Positions 1 through 11,416 of a DNA stretch of 64,000 nt are shown here, one piece after another (the first letter of the stretch is position 1; every line of letters begins with the position of its first letter). The translations under genes were made by a program, and so were the position numbers. The DNA comes from Auanema rhodensis (taxonomy: Eukaryota > Nematoda > Chromadorea > Rhabditida > Rhabditidae), in contig OZ059894.1 of assembly GCA_964057225.1 (NCBI GenBank), positions 17,390,476 to 17,454,475 of the forward strand, written 5' to 3'. The notes beneath the pieces are model-generated. The model ran no database searches, had not been told where the DNA came from, and worked only from the letters and a program-made list of their open reading frames with translations.

Positions 1-632
1 TCAGTTTTTTTCTTTGTTTTAGAGTAAAGGTTTAACAATTACCTCTCGTAAACTTCGTCATTTTGTTAATCAATGTGTGAATGGAAATAAGGTAATTTTA
101 AATTTAGTACCAGCTATTTACAATAAAACTTCCAGCCTGAGGTTCTTAAAGGTCTTTTTATGGGATTGAGTGAAGGTGAAAGAGCCTCAACTGTAGATTT
201 AAACGATTTACTATTGGCCCTGTGTAAAATTTACTGTGAGTTGAATTTTTGTTCTTCTATCTTTCGAACCATAAATCATTGTCATGTTTTAGATAAGGCA
301 AATGACTTAAATGCCATTGCTAACTTAGAGCAGGAAGTAATAAAGCGTTCCTTCCCTGTAGACGAAAAAATTAGAAATGTATTTGAAAGTGTTGAAAAGC
401 AGGTTTGTGGTTTCGGATATTGAAAATTTCTGTTTTTCAAACTGTTACAAACTGCTAAGTAACTGGTGAACTTGCTTAATACTTTTGGGTTTCATTTCGG
501 ATCAATTGTTCGACAAGCTTTTTTTTTATACAAAAAAACGTAGTTTATGTTCCAGTTAGTTAACAGTTGTACCAGGAATTTTCTAAAAGGCTATTAATAA
601 CTTTTTTTCAGAGGAGGTCATCAAAGAAATAA
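1..632 (+). CDS. C-terminal part of a helical-repeat (PPR/LRPPRC-like) protein, 5' end outside window
   Basis: The last exons of a gene that begins before the window. Frame can be followed through an exon ending near 91, a 43-bp intron (about 92-134), an exon to about 235, an intron ending at the TTTTAG near 294, an exon to 402, a longer intron, and a last exon 612-632 ending in TAA. The visible protein is helical with no transmembrane segment and ends in basic RRSSKK. Spacing of Leu/Ala residues suggests PPR-like hairpins, and the neighbouring gene at 901 looks similar in style. I infer an LRPPRC-like RNA-binding protein, but no diagnostic motif is visible, so the family call is weak. The coding call rests on consistent phases across three introns. 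Confidence 0.45.
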
Positions 633-900
633 TCATCGTTAGTTGTTTTTGATATTGTATTGTACGAGTTTTGTTTTTTTATTGTTATAAGTGTTAAATT
701 GAGATAAATATTTTATGATTTAGGAAGCTCTTAGATTGTTGAATAAAATTGTTGTTTTTTGTGCACATATTGTCGGTGCAAGTTTAATAAATATTCTTTA
801 AAAATATTTTGCAATTCAGTTTTTTTCGTATTCTCTCAATTATAATACCGTAACTTTTTTCGATGTCGCTAAGAATCAATGAAATAAAAATTCAGATCTA

Positions 901-2391
901 ATGGTTCTTTTCGGGTGTTCGGTGTTATTACGGAGATTGGTAATAACTTCATAGATCATATTATTGATATCAGAATAAATTTAGAGTCTTCGTCTTAACC
1001 ATACAAATGCATTTAATTTTGGAGAGCTAGTTTTTTTAGCTAGACATGATCTGCCTAAAGCTTTAGAGAAGTTATCAGAAGCGAGGTCGCTATCCTTTTT
1101 GCGTTTTCTTAATATGCGCTATAATTCAGATTGGATCATGATATCCCAGATTGGGGAATGATTAAAATAGCCAGTCAAGGATTATCAACAACTCTTAAAA
1201 TTGAGGAAGTTAATAAGCTTCTCCAATCGCATTATAACGATACAGGGGCAGGGAATAGGCTCGGTCAGATTTCTCTTATTCACTCGTAGATAAATCTGTA
1301 TTCTAGCTAGGAAAGCCAATGTAACAGAAGATCAAGTCATTGCGGCTTTGAATCGTATTTTACAATCTCAAAATGGCCTAGAAAAGTCTATAAAATTTTA
1401 TAAAATGCTCATTGATCTCAAGTTTTGCACAAATAAGGACAGGTTTATTTTACCAATTGTAGCATGTGCGTTAGAAAAGTAGGCTAAATTGCACTTTTGT
1501 TCTTGATTAGACTTGTGTTCTTTCAGAAATGGTCTGAATGAGACAGTTCATATTTTGAACGAACTTTTAGAGTTTGGTAGAGTGAAGTCATTGGCTATAA
1601 CACTATGCACATTACAAAGAAGTTCATATAGTACATCTAATGAAAATGATAAAACAAAAGGTTTACTCTTGTTTATATAATTTATTACTAATTATATCAA
1701 AAATAGTTTTTGATTTTATAACTAAATATGCGAAGTCTTCAAAAGATTGGGTTGTTGGATTTGTTATGTTTGAAAATGGTCACGGCGTGAGATGGGCTGA
1801 AGATATCTATGTTAGTTATTATAACAAAGATTTGCTTTTTCAAAACAGTTTTTCATTTTCATTTTGCAAAATTTGTAGAGCCGAAAGATCAATTTAACAG
1901 CTGAAGGTGTTCGATACATGTGCATGCTGGCAAAGAGACTGAAATCAGTAAGTGCCAAGCTGTCAGATTTGATCTAATTTATTGAAATGCTGACGTTTTA
2001 ACATCTTAATGTTTCAGACCGAGGCATTGAATGAAATGTTGAAGTTATCGTCATTGCTGAAATTGGATACTTCCGCCAAAGTTCAAATTTATGAACATCT
2101 CATTCAGATATACGGCAATTTGAAATTAGTTTATTCTTAAGCATTCTTTGAAACATTTTACAGGAAAGCGAGCTGAATTAAATGATTTAGAACGTATTGG
2201 TGAACAAATTGCATTAGAGGAAAACAGAGAAGAATATACTAAATCTCTTTATCAAATTAAGCATTTTTACAAGTAAGAGTTCATGTCTTTGTTCGTATGA
2301 GATGACTCAAGTTGTACTTATTCTTGACCTTTCCAGATGTGCCGATAGACAACCGAGTGAAAAACTTTTAAAGATTATTCGAGATATCTGA
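901..2391 (+). CDS. Mitochondrial helical-repeat protein (PPR/LRPPRC-like)
   Basis: Start ATG at 901 follows an AATTCAG that could be a splice or trans-splice acceptor. The N-terminus, MVLFGCSVLLRRLSLRLN, is rich in Leu/Arg and lacks acidic residues, as expected of a mitochondrial presequence. About nine exons join in phase: 901 to the GTAATA donor near 940; 985 to about 1090; after ATTCAG to about 1255; after CTAG to 1477; after TTTCAG; one starting near 1667; one ending at 1948; one from about 2018 to a GC donor near 2115; then 2164-2271 and a last exon to TGA 2389-2391. The protein is about 330 residues of amphipathic helices with no catalytic motif. A PPR-type mitochondrial RNA-binding role is inferred. 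The 269-bp gap from the upstream gene would allow an operon. Family assignment is uncertain; the gene model is better supported. Confidence 0.5.
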
Positions 2392-3264
2392 TATAAAATT
2401 TGTGATATTTCCTGTGATAATTAATCATGAAAAATGTTTGAGAACTTTGAATTAGGTTGAAAAATGACCTCGCAAATGTGAAAAACTAGGAGTCAAAGCA
2501 ATGTGACTTGAAGTATCTTTATCTTCTGCACTTTATACGAATTGACTACAGTTAATGACCAATGAAATGATCTATGAACAACCATTTATCAGAATGACAA
2601 ATTCAGGAAAAGCCATAAACAGTAACATCTGGATTCTACGACAAAAAGTATTATGCAGACAAAGTAGCAAATGTAATCGCATGAGTTCACACTCTTTATC
2701 TTCCTATACATGTAAAAAGTCCTTCAGAAAAACTGTCCTTTGTGAACCATTAGAACACCCACTCCACCTACAAGAACGGAGGAAGTAAGGAGTGGAGTCG
2801 TTTGCGTCGACTAGGTCATATGCTCCACGCTTCGTATAGATGCAACCCAGTTGAACTAACTTGACCACAATTTTTGGTAAAGATGTTCGTTCTGAGAAAT
2901 AACAAGTGAAAACTCTCTCAAGTCGACCTTATCTCTAATACTGTCTGCGAGACCGCGCCCGATTATTAGAAATCAGACCAGTGCGAGCAATTCTGTAGCG
3001 CCAACGTCGTCTGCACTTTCTGTATTACCGCCCCTCTTTCCGGTCTCGTGGTGTGCAACCCTGGACGGCAGTTATTCCCATTGAACCCCCCCCCCCTTGT
3101 CCTGATACCTATATAAAGAGCGACCAGACCCTAAGCTAGACACATCAGTCCTTTCTCCACTCCAGTCCTATCTCGGCTTTCCGAACGGAAGTCGACGAAT
3201 CAAAGTTATCTCTGGAACATTCCTATCTCTTATACTAGAGTTTTAAACTCTCCGTTCAAGAAAC
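2392..3264 (+). promoter_or_regulatory. Intergenic region and core promoter of the astacin gene
   Basis: No convincing gene here; the small open frame near 2555-2788 has no family resemblance and no splice support. The segment is more GC-rich than most intergenic DNA of the window and holds a run of C from about 3086. A good TATA box, TATATAAA, lies at 3110-3117, about 150 bp before the astacin start, a normal distance if the 5' UTR is around 120 bp. Confidence 0.55.
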
Positions 3265-5394
3265 ATGCAGCTTTCTCGATTTAGTCTTGCTGTTCTATTT
3301 GTATTATTGGTAAGTTAGAAAAGAATATTCCTTTAACCAGTCTTCAAGCTTGATACTTCTATCTGAAATAAAGGACTTTATTCATTTCATTTCTTTTCAG
3401 GGCATCAACTATGTCCAAGCTGATGATAACACTTCGATCAGATCGAAACGTTTGGCTATTCATCCTTCTAGATGGAATATGAAGTTAGTTCTCTTATCAT
3501 ATCTCTCATTTTCTATTTTCTTTGCAAAAAATAGTTTTTTTTTAATTTTGCAATTTCAGTTTGTGGCCCAGTGGTGAAGTACCATACGATATTGCACCTC
3601 ATTACACCTTGAGAGAACGTGAAGTTATCTTATCTGCTATGGCTGAATTTCACAAAGTCACTTGCATCCGATTCCGTCCTCGTAATGCAAACGATCGTTT
3701 CTATCTTCAAGTCAATAAATACTATAATTTGGAAAGGTATATCACACACAGCTGTTTCAGTTTTTTCCAATCTAATATTTTATCTTCAGATGCTTCTCCT
3801 ACATCGGACGTCAAACCGGCTTCATGTTCCGTACTAGAGAAGGAAACTATGAAACCAGGTGAGCATTTGAAGGTCTTGAATGGAAATATATATAAAAATG
3901 CTGTATATTGACAAATGTTTGTTTCAGAATGAAATTGGACCCTACCTGCTTACTATACAATGGACGCGGTACTGTTATGCACGAGCTTATGCACATTCTC
4001 GGATTCTATCACGAACATCAAAGGTTGGTAATCAATCATTTTTGATGTTCATGTACAACATTTGTACCCTCTCCACAATTATCAGTCCTAAATTGCCAGG
4101 TTTGGCATATATTTTCGGCAATTAGTTTGAACTTGTTGAAAGTTTTGCAAAAGTCTACCAAAGTGCAAGTAATGCAGAAATTACACTATATTTCCAAAAT
4201 TCAGTATTATCTAACCAAGGGATTCAACTAAAAATATAATACGAATTTGACCATTTATTTTGTTTTCTTCAGAGACGATCGTGATCCCAGAGTAGGCCGC
4301 TTGAGCAACCACTACAACTACAAGATCTATCCCAGATAGTACGTTTTCAGTAAAAAAATAGTATATACTAATTTTGACCATCTTTAGCTCCTCTTACTAC
4401 ATGGGAGCCTATGATCCAACTTCAATCATGCACTACAACTTCCCTGGAATTGTATATCCAAGAACTTACTTCTCACCATCTGATATCAACAGAATCAACA
4501 GCCTCTACAAATGCAAGGTAAATACATAAGTAACATATTTTTAAAAGAAAAACTATTGGCCACACATTACGGAGTAGCACTTTACTTTTGTTTTTCTAAT
4601 CCCCAAAGAAGTCTTCATCTTACTAGGTTTCCTTGATATCTGAAGCATAATAGCGAGGACAAAAGAATGATAGATGGAGGGACAAAAAAAGAAAGAGAGA
4701 GTGAGAGGAGAATTCAATTGAAAGATTTTTCTTATCATCCCTTTCGTAGTATTTTTCTTCTATGAAACTTTAATTCTGAAAATACGTGCTTTGACCAATC
4801 TTCTCTCTTTATTTTGCACTTCATTTCCTGAAAATGGCCTATAACTATTGACGGGGGCCCACGATACAGCCTACGTAATCAGTTTCTTCCCGTACCCACT
4901 TGTCGATTTCGTTTTTAGAACTCTTTCTCTCGCAATACTCATGTTCAATATCTCCCAGACATATATGCTGTCTCTTACGGGTCTGTCTGGTGCAAAACTT
5001 GTTTTTTCTTGCGACCCTTTCCTCTACCGATGTAGTGTGACGTACCGACGTCAGTAGAGACCTGCACTTCGTTACCCCCCTGTCGTCAGGGTCATTTAAT
5101 TCCAGTTCTTTTCCGGATACTGGTTGGATCCCACCTGAAATAGGATTGTTCAATCCTCAAGGCCACACCTCTGTTCCATTTTCGATTTTAACAATAACGA
5201 GCACATAAATTTCCATAACAAAACTATCTATGCACACACCTACTCACGATTTACAAGCATTTTAAACTTTTAGTTTTTAGAGCAACCTCGTTACCAAGCC
5301 AGTCGATCCTACGTTCGAAGAAGTCCGGTCTTCAGAGGATGAAGCTGTTTCCGATCCCAGCATCAACAACGAACTACGCAGGAAAAGAGTTTGA
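3265..5394 (+). CDS. Secreted astacin-family zinc metalloprotease (NAS type)
   Basis: Eight exons: 3265-3309, 3401-3483, 3560-3736, 3790-3858, 3928-4023, 4273-4338, 4388-4517, 5281-5394, giving 259 residues. Residues 1-22 form a signal peptide, and RSKR at 29-32 is a likely furin-type cleavage site. The catalytic domain follows directly. The zinc motif [13 protein letters not shown] is at 143-155 (zinc ligands His143, His147, His153; general base Glu144) and the Met-turn SIMHY at 191-195 supplies the active-site Tyr. There is no EGF, CUB, ShK or TSP domain after the protease, so it resembles the simplest nematode NAS subgroup; the short tail is acidic then basic. Such enzymes act outside cells in digestion, cuticle or matrix processing; which applies here cannot be told. 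AATAAA near 5698 is the likely poly(A) signal. Intron 7 (763 bp) is unusually long. Confidence 0.93.
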
Positions 5395-5964
5395 AGACAC
5401 TACTGCTTCAAGTCTTATTGTTTTCTAGCTCCAACTTGACGCACAATGTTGTTTGTTGTTGTTGTTGTTTCATTATTTATGGACGCTGTTTTAACACTAA
5501 TTATTATTTAATTTATATATATATATAGCATAATTCTGATTCTAGGCCAAAATATTTCTATGGTCAATTGTATGCACTGCTAATAGTTTTGGTTCTAAGT
5601 TCCTTATTTGATATTGATCTCTTTTCTTAAGTATCAATTGTGTATTGTAGCCATTCTTTCTTTTCTATGTACAGATTATATGAACAAAATTGTTCCAAAA
5701 TAAAATATTAAAACCAATACAAAATGTTTTGATTTTTAATAATTTTAGGTGAAATATTTTTTTCTGGGAATTATACGATGAATGCTTGATCATATTTTCG
5801 AATCTATTTCTGAAAAAAAAGAAAAAAGAGAAAAACTGATAAAGAGAAAAAGCAACAACTAAAAATTTCTACTCTTAGTACAGCATGTACTTAGAAACTC
5901 TTTACTGTAGTTTCTATATGTGAATTGTTCATTTCAGATTTCGGTGGATCATAATTGCTTGACG

Positions 5965-7129
5965 ATGGCTTGGCCTCATTGTAATAACTGGGCAACTTTC
6001 GCCTCCCCCACTCAGGTTTCCACTTGTACTCCATCCATTTTTATAGAACTTGAGTATATCTTAGTCTGTATTCGGAATTATTCTCACTCAACGTACCTCT
6101 TAGTTATTTGTGCCATTACAGCTTCATTTTCATGGTCATAAAGTATCATGGTATTTTATTTTCACATATTAATCAGATGAAAAATATTTATTTCAGATTT
6201 TTAGACAGACATTCTTTATTATTGTTGTATTACATGCACATGTAACCTCTTTCTTTATCGGCGGCGGCGGTGGATGTGGAGGAGGATGTGCTCCTTTCCG
6301 GCCACCGCCATGCCAATGCCCGAGTCTTCCACCAGTCCACTGTCCCTTTTCACTTCCACCACCCCCATTTCCACCTTCACAACCCTGTGGTTGTACTCGT
6401 CCGGTGAGCTTCAAACTTAAATTATACTGTTTTTGAGTTTGTAAGTTTGAACTATTTAGCCGGTAATTCTTCCGCCACATGCACCATGTGGTGTTTCGAA
6501 TTCATATGCAAAACCAACCTCATATGGCGCTAGTATGATATTCAGTTGGTAATTATTATAATTATGCTATCTGCAGGCTATCCAGTAGCTCGAAACGATA
6601 AAGTTCCTGAATTTGTTCCAATACCAAAAGCAAGTTATCGAGAACCATGTAGGATTTTATTTGTCTGATCAATGTCTAAATTTTCTGGTTCAGATAATGA
6701 TAGCTATAAAACAAAACCTAAATCGAGTACATCATACGATACTGCAGAGGTATAGTCAAAAAAAGAAACTCGATCAGAAAATTACTTCATTTTAAGGAAT
6801 ATTTATCGAAAGGAAGTTACAGACGAGCTTTAGCTTCTCAATCTATTGATACTAAATGCTCCAGTGAAATTTTGAAATCAATTATGAAGGAAGTAAGGAT
6901 CAGATGATTTTTTTAGTTTTCAAAATATTTTAAATATTCATTTTTTCAGCAAATTTCATCAGATTCTCTAACACGTTCAAAAAAACAAATCGCCGATGAA
7001 GCTAAGTCTGTTTTTGGATATAATTTCGATGTTATATGCAGTTCATCACATTTCACTTATCTTATTGCAAGTAGTTTATATTGTGAACTAAAAGTACAGG
7101 GAGTAATTTGTTTAGCTTATCAGCATTGA
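5965..7129 (+). CDS. Ground-like domain protein (hedgehog-related family), Gly/Pro/Cys-rich
   Basis: Seven exons in phase: 5965-6015, 6197-6403, 6460-6532, 6577-6648, 6694-6749, 6797-6892, 6950-7129, about 244 residues. Exon 2 carries a hydrophobic stretch, then a Gly-Cys segment and a Pro/Cys-rich linker. The C-terminal about 80 residues match a ground-like domain: KCSSEIL, a central helix, then FDVICSSSHFTYLIASSLYC with the conserved Cys and aromatic spacing. Nematode grl/grd proteins are secreted and linked to cuticle and apical matrix. The start is uncertain: the reading frame is open upstream of 5965, and the hydrophobic segment would make a better signal peptide if it were nearer the N-terminus, so a different first exon is possible. 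The domain call is firmer than the N-terminus. Confidence 0.75.
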
Positions 7130-9690
7130 TAACTTATAAATTGACTTATTACTTATGTTTATATGTATATATAGTATATAGTATATATATATATATATAT
7201 ATTATAATATTCATGCAGCTGTGTCTACGTGTATGATGTCAAAATCTTAAATGCATATGTATAAATAGGAAATAAATTTAAAAATATAGATTAAAAATCA
7301 AAACTTGCAGCATATTTAATTTCTTATTCTTATAATTTTTCTGTATTTTTTCTTATGATCTACAATTATGTTAAATAACAAAGGAGGAGCTTAAACAATT
7401 TTTCAATTTATAAAATATTAAACCGTATAAACCGAATACTTTAAATTATAAATTAACTTCTACAAATATATTTTTAACTTTAAAACTTTGATAGTTGACG
7501 TTCTGAAATATAAAGGAAATGTACAACCGTATTGTTCAACCGCAACCCTGTTATATTGAACTTTCAATCTTTACGTGATAATTGCACGTAAAATATAGCA
7601 TTCAAATTAGTTTAATTGGTTGATACATTATTCTAAACAATTAAATTTTGCAAAACATTGTTTCATTCAGATGAAAGAATATTTTAAAATTATTTCTTCT
7701 ACATTTATACAAAGTATTCCATGATATGAATACAAAAATCATTCTTTAAGCAATCATTTACGTATATGTATGTATAAATAGGTATTAAAGGAGATAATTT
7801 GTTGAACATAGAACATACTACAATAACTTTTTTTCTCTTTAACTTATTGTCAATGAAGAAGAGAGTACTTAGAAGAAAGAATAATCCAAAAGAAGTTTAT
7901 CGGATCAAAGAGCAATTCGTACAGCCTTATATAGTTACATGTATTTGATATTGATATTGCTATTCGGAATATCTATTTTTTATTTAAAATTCAGTTATTT
8001 TCTATTGTTATAATTAATAAATAGTTAATGATTTCGTTATGATTTATATAATATTCAATGAACTATCGTCATTTTTTTAACCGGGACCCATAGTTTAACT
8101 TAATCTTTGTTGAATATATTAAATAAAATTAAAATTACTAAGAAGTTTTCTCAGCTTCTCGAAAGTATAACGAATTATGACATTAATGAAAAAGGAACTA
8201 CCATTAATCAAATTTTTGATTTTTCAATTTTAATTTTTTCTTTACTCATAATTTTGGAATAAATTTCAAAAAGTTAGACACAAACGTTACGACAAGTCAA
8301 TTACGACATGTTTGTTGATGGAAATTCAATTACAATCCAATCTTTTGGATCTATTTGATAACTTTATTTCATTTATATTCTAAAGCATAATTTGATAGAA
8401 AACATTTTCAACATTATTACCTATATTAACACTATAAAAGCATATATTCTCAAATTTTGTTCAAAAAAAAGTTATATACTTCCATTACTCGTATCTTTTT
8501 TTTTTTCAAAAAAAAAATTATCAAAAGGCATATCCAACTATGTATTTTCTATTCATTTATTCTTTATGTTGGATTGAATTGAAGGTTGCTTCGATTTAAT
8601 CCGAAAACAATACCCCCACTATTCCATAAAGTATTAGATTTATTACTTTTAATACTATATTCTGTCTCATATAACTATATTTTGGTCGAAACTTTTTTTT
8701 TGTTCTATGTTAAAACTCTTTTTTTTTATATTTGATTGTATTCTTATCAATATTCTTAGTATTTTTAAGTTAAATTATACTATAGTATATTTTTGAAAAA
8801 TAACTAAGTAACAATAAGCACCTGTAATATGTTTTTCGCAGATTTTCTCAAATCCGAAAATTTCGTAGGTTTGAGAACAAAATAACTGACCGAAGTTCAC
8901 ATATTCATGTCTTTGTTGATCTAGCAGAGAAACATCATGTTTTTATTCTATTTGATTGTGTTTTCAATAACAGTAAGTAAATTTTTTTCAAATTTTATCC
9001 ATTTTTGTAATATAAATTATGCGCAGTTTTTCAGATTTAAGTGATCACTATTCAAATTTTTTCATTTTTTTTATTCAGTAAAAGCTGAAATAATTTCCTT
9101 TTCGGCTTTTGTCTTGTAACTAGCATGTATACTTTCCTTTTATTCATTTAGTAAACTAATTTACAGAGATAAATTTTTATATTTATATATTTTTCTCTTA
9201 CAAAAACATTTTCAAATCATTTTAACTTGACTACAATATTACAAATCATGTTGAACTACTTAATATCATTGAAGCTTACTGGCTTGAATGATTTATAGAA
9301 ATGTCATATTCTCATTAAAATCCTACGTAATAGCTGGTCAGAAACTAACAATCAAATATCTCATTCTATTAATTTTTATGTATTTTTGTTCGTTGAATCA
9401 AAAAAATGATCACGGAATTATTAAATTTGGTGTTCTGTCTACATTTTTCTATGTATGCCTTTGTGATACTTCCTGAATTTAATTTCGATTCGTATAGTTG
9501 GTTTCTCATAATATTTTTAAATGCGAACAGCATGTGTGTTGTTTCAATCTCACTTCTTGTGAAAGTTGTAGCTATTTTTGAATATAGAAACCGTTTTTAT
9601 AATTATCTTTCACCTTTTTTCAGTTCACTATCCCTAGCAATCATATTAATTTAAGTTATATTTACTGTTATTATTCAAAACACACATGAA
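7130..9690. other. AT-rich intergenic region with one possible orphan signal-peptide exon
   Basis: Mostly very AT-rich DNA including a short TA repeat near 7183-7202. At 8938-8973 a start codon is followed by eleven mostly hydrophobic codons and a perfect GTAAGT donor, which looks like a signal-peptide exon, but I found no downstream exon that continues it. The hydrophobic open frames at 9288-9654 consist of low-complexity AT codons and are not supported as genes. Confidence 0.4.
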
Positions 9691-11175
9691 ATGGGCTGTG
9701 GTAAATCGAAAGTAGAAGACACAGATACTCCTGAAAAGATAAATGTTGAAAAAATTGAAGAAATCGCACCAAAAAAATCAAATTTGAAAGTACGTTTTGG
9801 AACTGGAAAAATTAAAGAAAAGAAAACATATTTGTATTTATATATTTTTCAGATATCAACACCCGAAAATAATAATGATAGCAGTCCAAATTTAAATAAT
9901 AATAATAATAATATTGAAGAGGCAGATTCTTATTCAAATATTCGGCTACTTCTTTTAGGTAATTCTTTCATTTGTAATATCATGACATTCGTTTATTCGT
10001 GATTATAGGAGCGGCTGAATCTGGAAAAACAACATTATTGGAACAGATTCGCTTATTATATCAGCAGAACTATTCTGAAACGGAATTATTTCATAGAAAA
10101 TCATTTACATATAATAATATTATGCAATCTATAAGAAATTTAATTCGATTGGTACAATCATCTCAGGGTCAATTTCATGATCCAGAAAATAAGGTTTTTT
10201 TATAAAATTAATATATTTTTGATATTTTGTTTAGATTTTTGCTGATTTAATTTTGGAAGAAGATGAATGTCAATATGGCTGTTTTCGTCCAGATATATCA
10301 AATGCAATAGCTAGTGTTTGGAATGATAAAACGGTTCAAGATTTATATAAATCAAGAAGTAGCATAAATCTCAATGATTCCGCTAAATAGTAAGCAATTC
10401 CGTTCAAGAGTCGTTTGTTCTTCAATCAGCATTTTACTAGTTTTCTGGACAGTCTCGATCGAATTAATAAATTTGATTATAAACCAACACCTCAGGATTT
10501 GATAATGATTTATGTTCCAACAATTGGTGTGCAAAATGTCGTTTTTCATACGAATAAGAAATCATTTCAGTCTGTTTTTACTATAATGAGAAGATTTATA
10601 TTAAGAATATTTTAGATTATTTGATATAGGAGGCCAAAAAATTGATCGAAGAAAATGGGCAACAATGTATGATGGAATTGATGCTATATTCTTCTGTTTA
10701 GCTGTATCTGAATATGATCAAATGATGACAGAAGATATGAACACGGTAATAAACAAATTTATTATTATTTTCTTAATTTATAAATTTTTAATTTTTTCAG
10801 AATAGATTAGCAGATGGTTTGAATTTATTAAAGAAAATAAGCGAAGAAAAGAAATTTGAAAATATTCCATTATTTCTATTCTTGAATGAAATAGATGTCT
10901 TTTTAGAGAAACTTCCTATTTTTCCACTTAGTAACTACCAATCAGCATATCAAGGTTGGAATTATAAGACTTTTAATAATAATTTTATAAATTTAATTCA
11001 CTTTCTAGGTAAATCTGACAACGACGCTTTAAATTTCATGGAACAATTAGCTCGAACAGCAGTAAGTTCCAGAGATCCTTCATTACTCTACGTATATAGA
11101 ACAACTTGTATCGATACTAAGTCAATGTCAAAAGTTCTTGAAGATGCTTTCTCGAATATCTTAAAAGGAAAATAA
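9691..11175 (+). CDS. Divergent heterotrimeric G-protein alpha subunit
   Basis: Eight exons (9691-9789, 9853-9958, 10009-10193, 10235-10389, 10441-10569, 10616-10745, 10801-10954, 11009-11175) encode 374 residues. MGCGKS at the N-terminus is the usual myristoylation/palmitoylation signal, so the protein should sit on the inner plasma membrane. The P-loop GAAESGKTT is at 69-77, switch II DIGGQK at 228-233 keeps the catalytic Gln232, and the base-binding loop is NEID at 297-300. An Asn-rich insert precedes the P-loop. Several key positions differ from classical G-alpha: the switch I catalytic Arg is Tyr206 (context MIYVPTIGV), NKxD is NEID, and the TCAT loop is TTCID at 351-355. Nematodes have many fast-evolving G-alpha genes in chemosensory neurons; this is probably one, with altered nucleotide handling. 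It converges tail to tail with the phosphatase gene, 241 bp away. Confidence 0.9.
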
Positions 11176-11416
11176 GAATATTTCATTTTAGATTCAATTT
11201 TTTTAATTTTGTGATGTATCCTTTAAGTCATTTTAGCTTATTATTTCAAAGTGTTTGAGTTTTACATCTCAATTTTAATTTTTTAAAATTGATAATATTT
11301 TCTTGTCAAACATTTTATTAGTTATTACTATATCGTATTCTTTCACTTTTTCATCTTAAGCTATTAAAATGACTAGAATTAGAAGAATAAATAAAATAAA
11401 ATAATTTAATTATTTT
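11176..11416. other. Short convergent spacer with shared 3' ends
   Basis: AT-rich spacer between the convergent G-alpha and phosphatase genes. It holds overlapping AATAAA-type signals near 11388-11400, which could serve the plus-strand transcript. No gene is seen. Confidence 0.4.
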
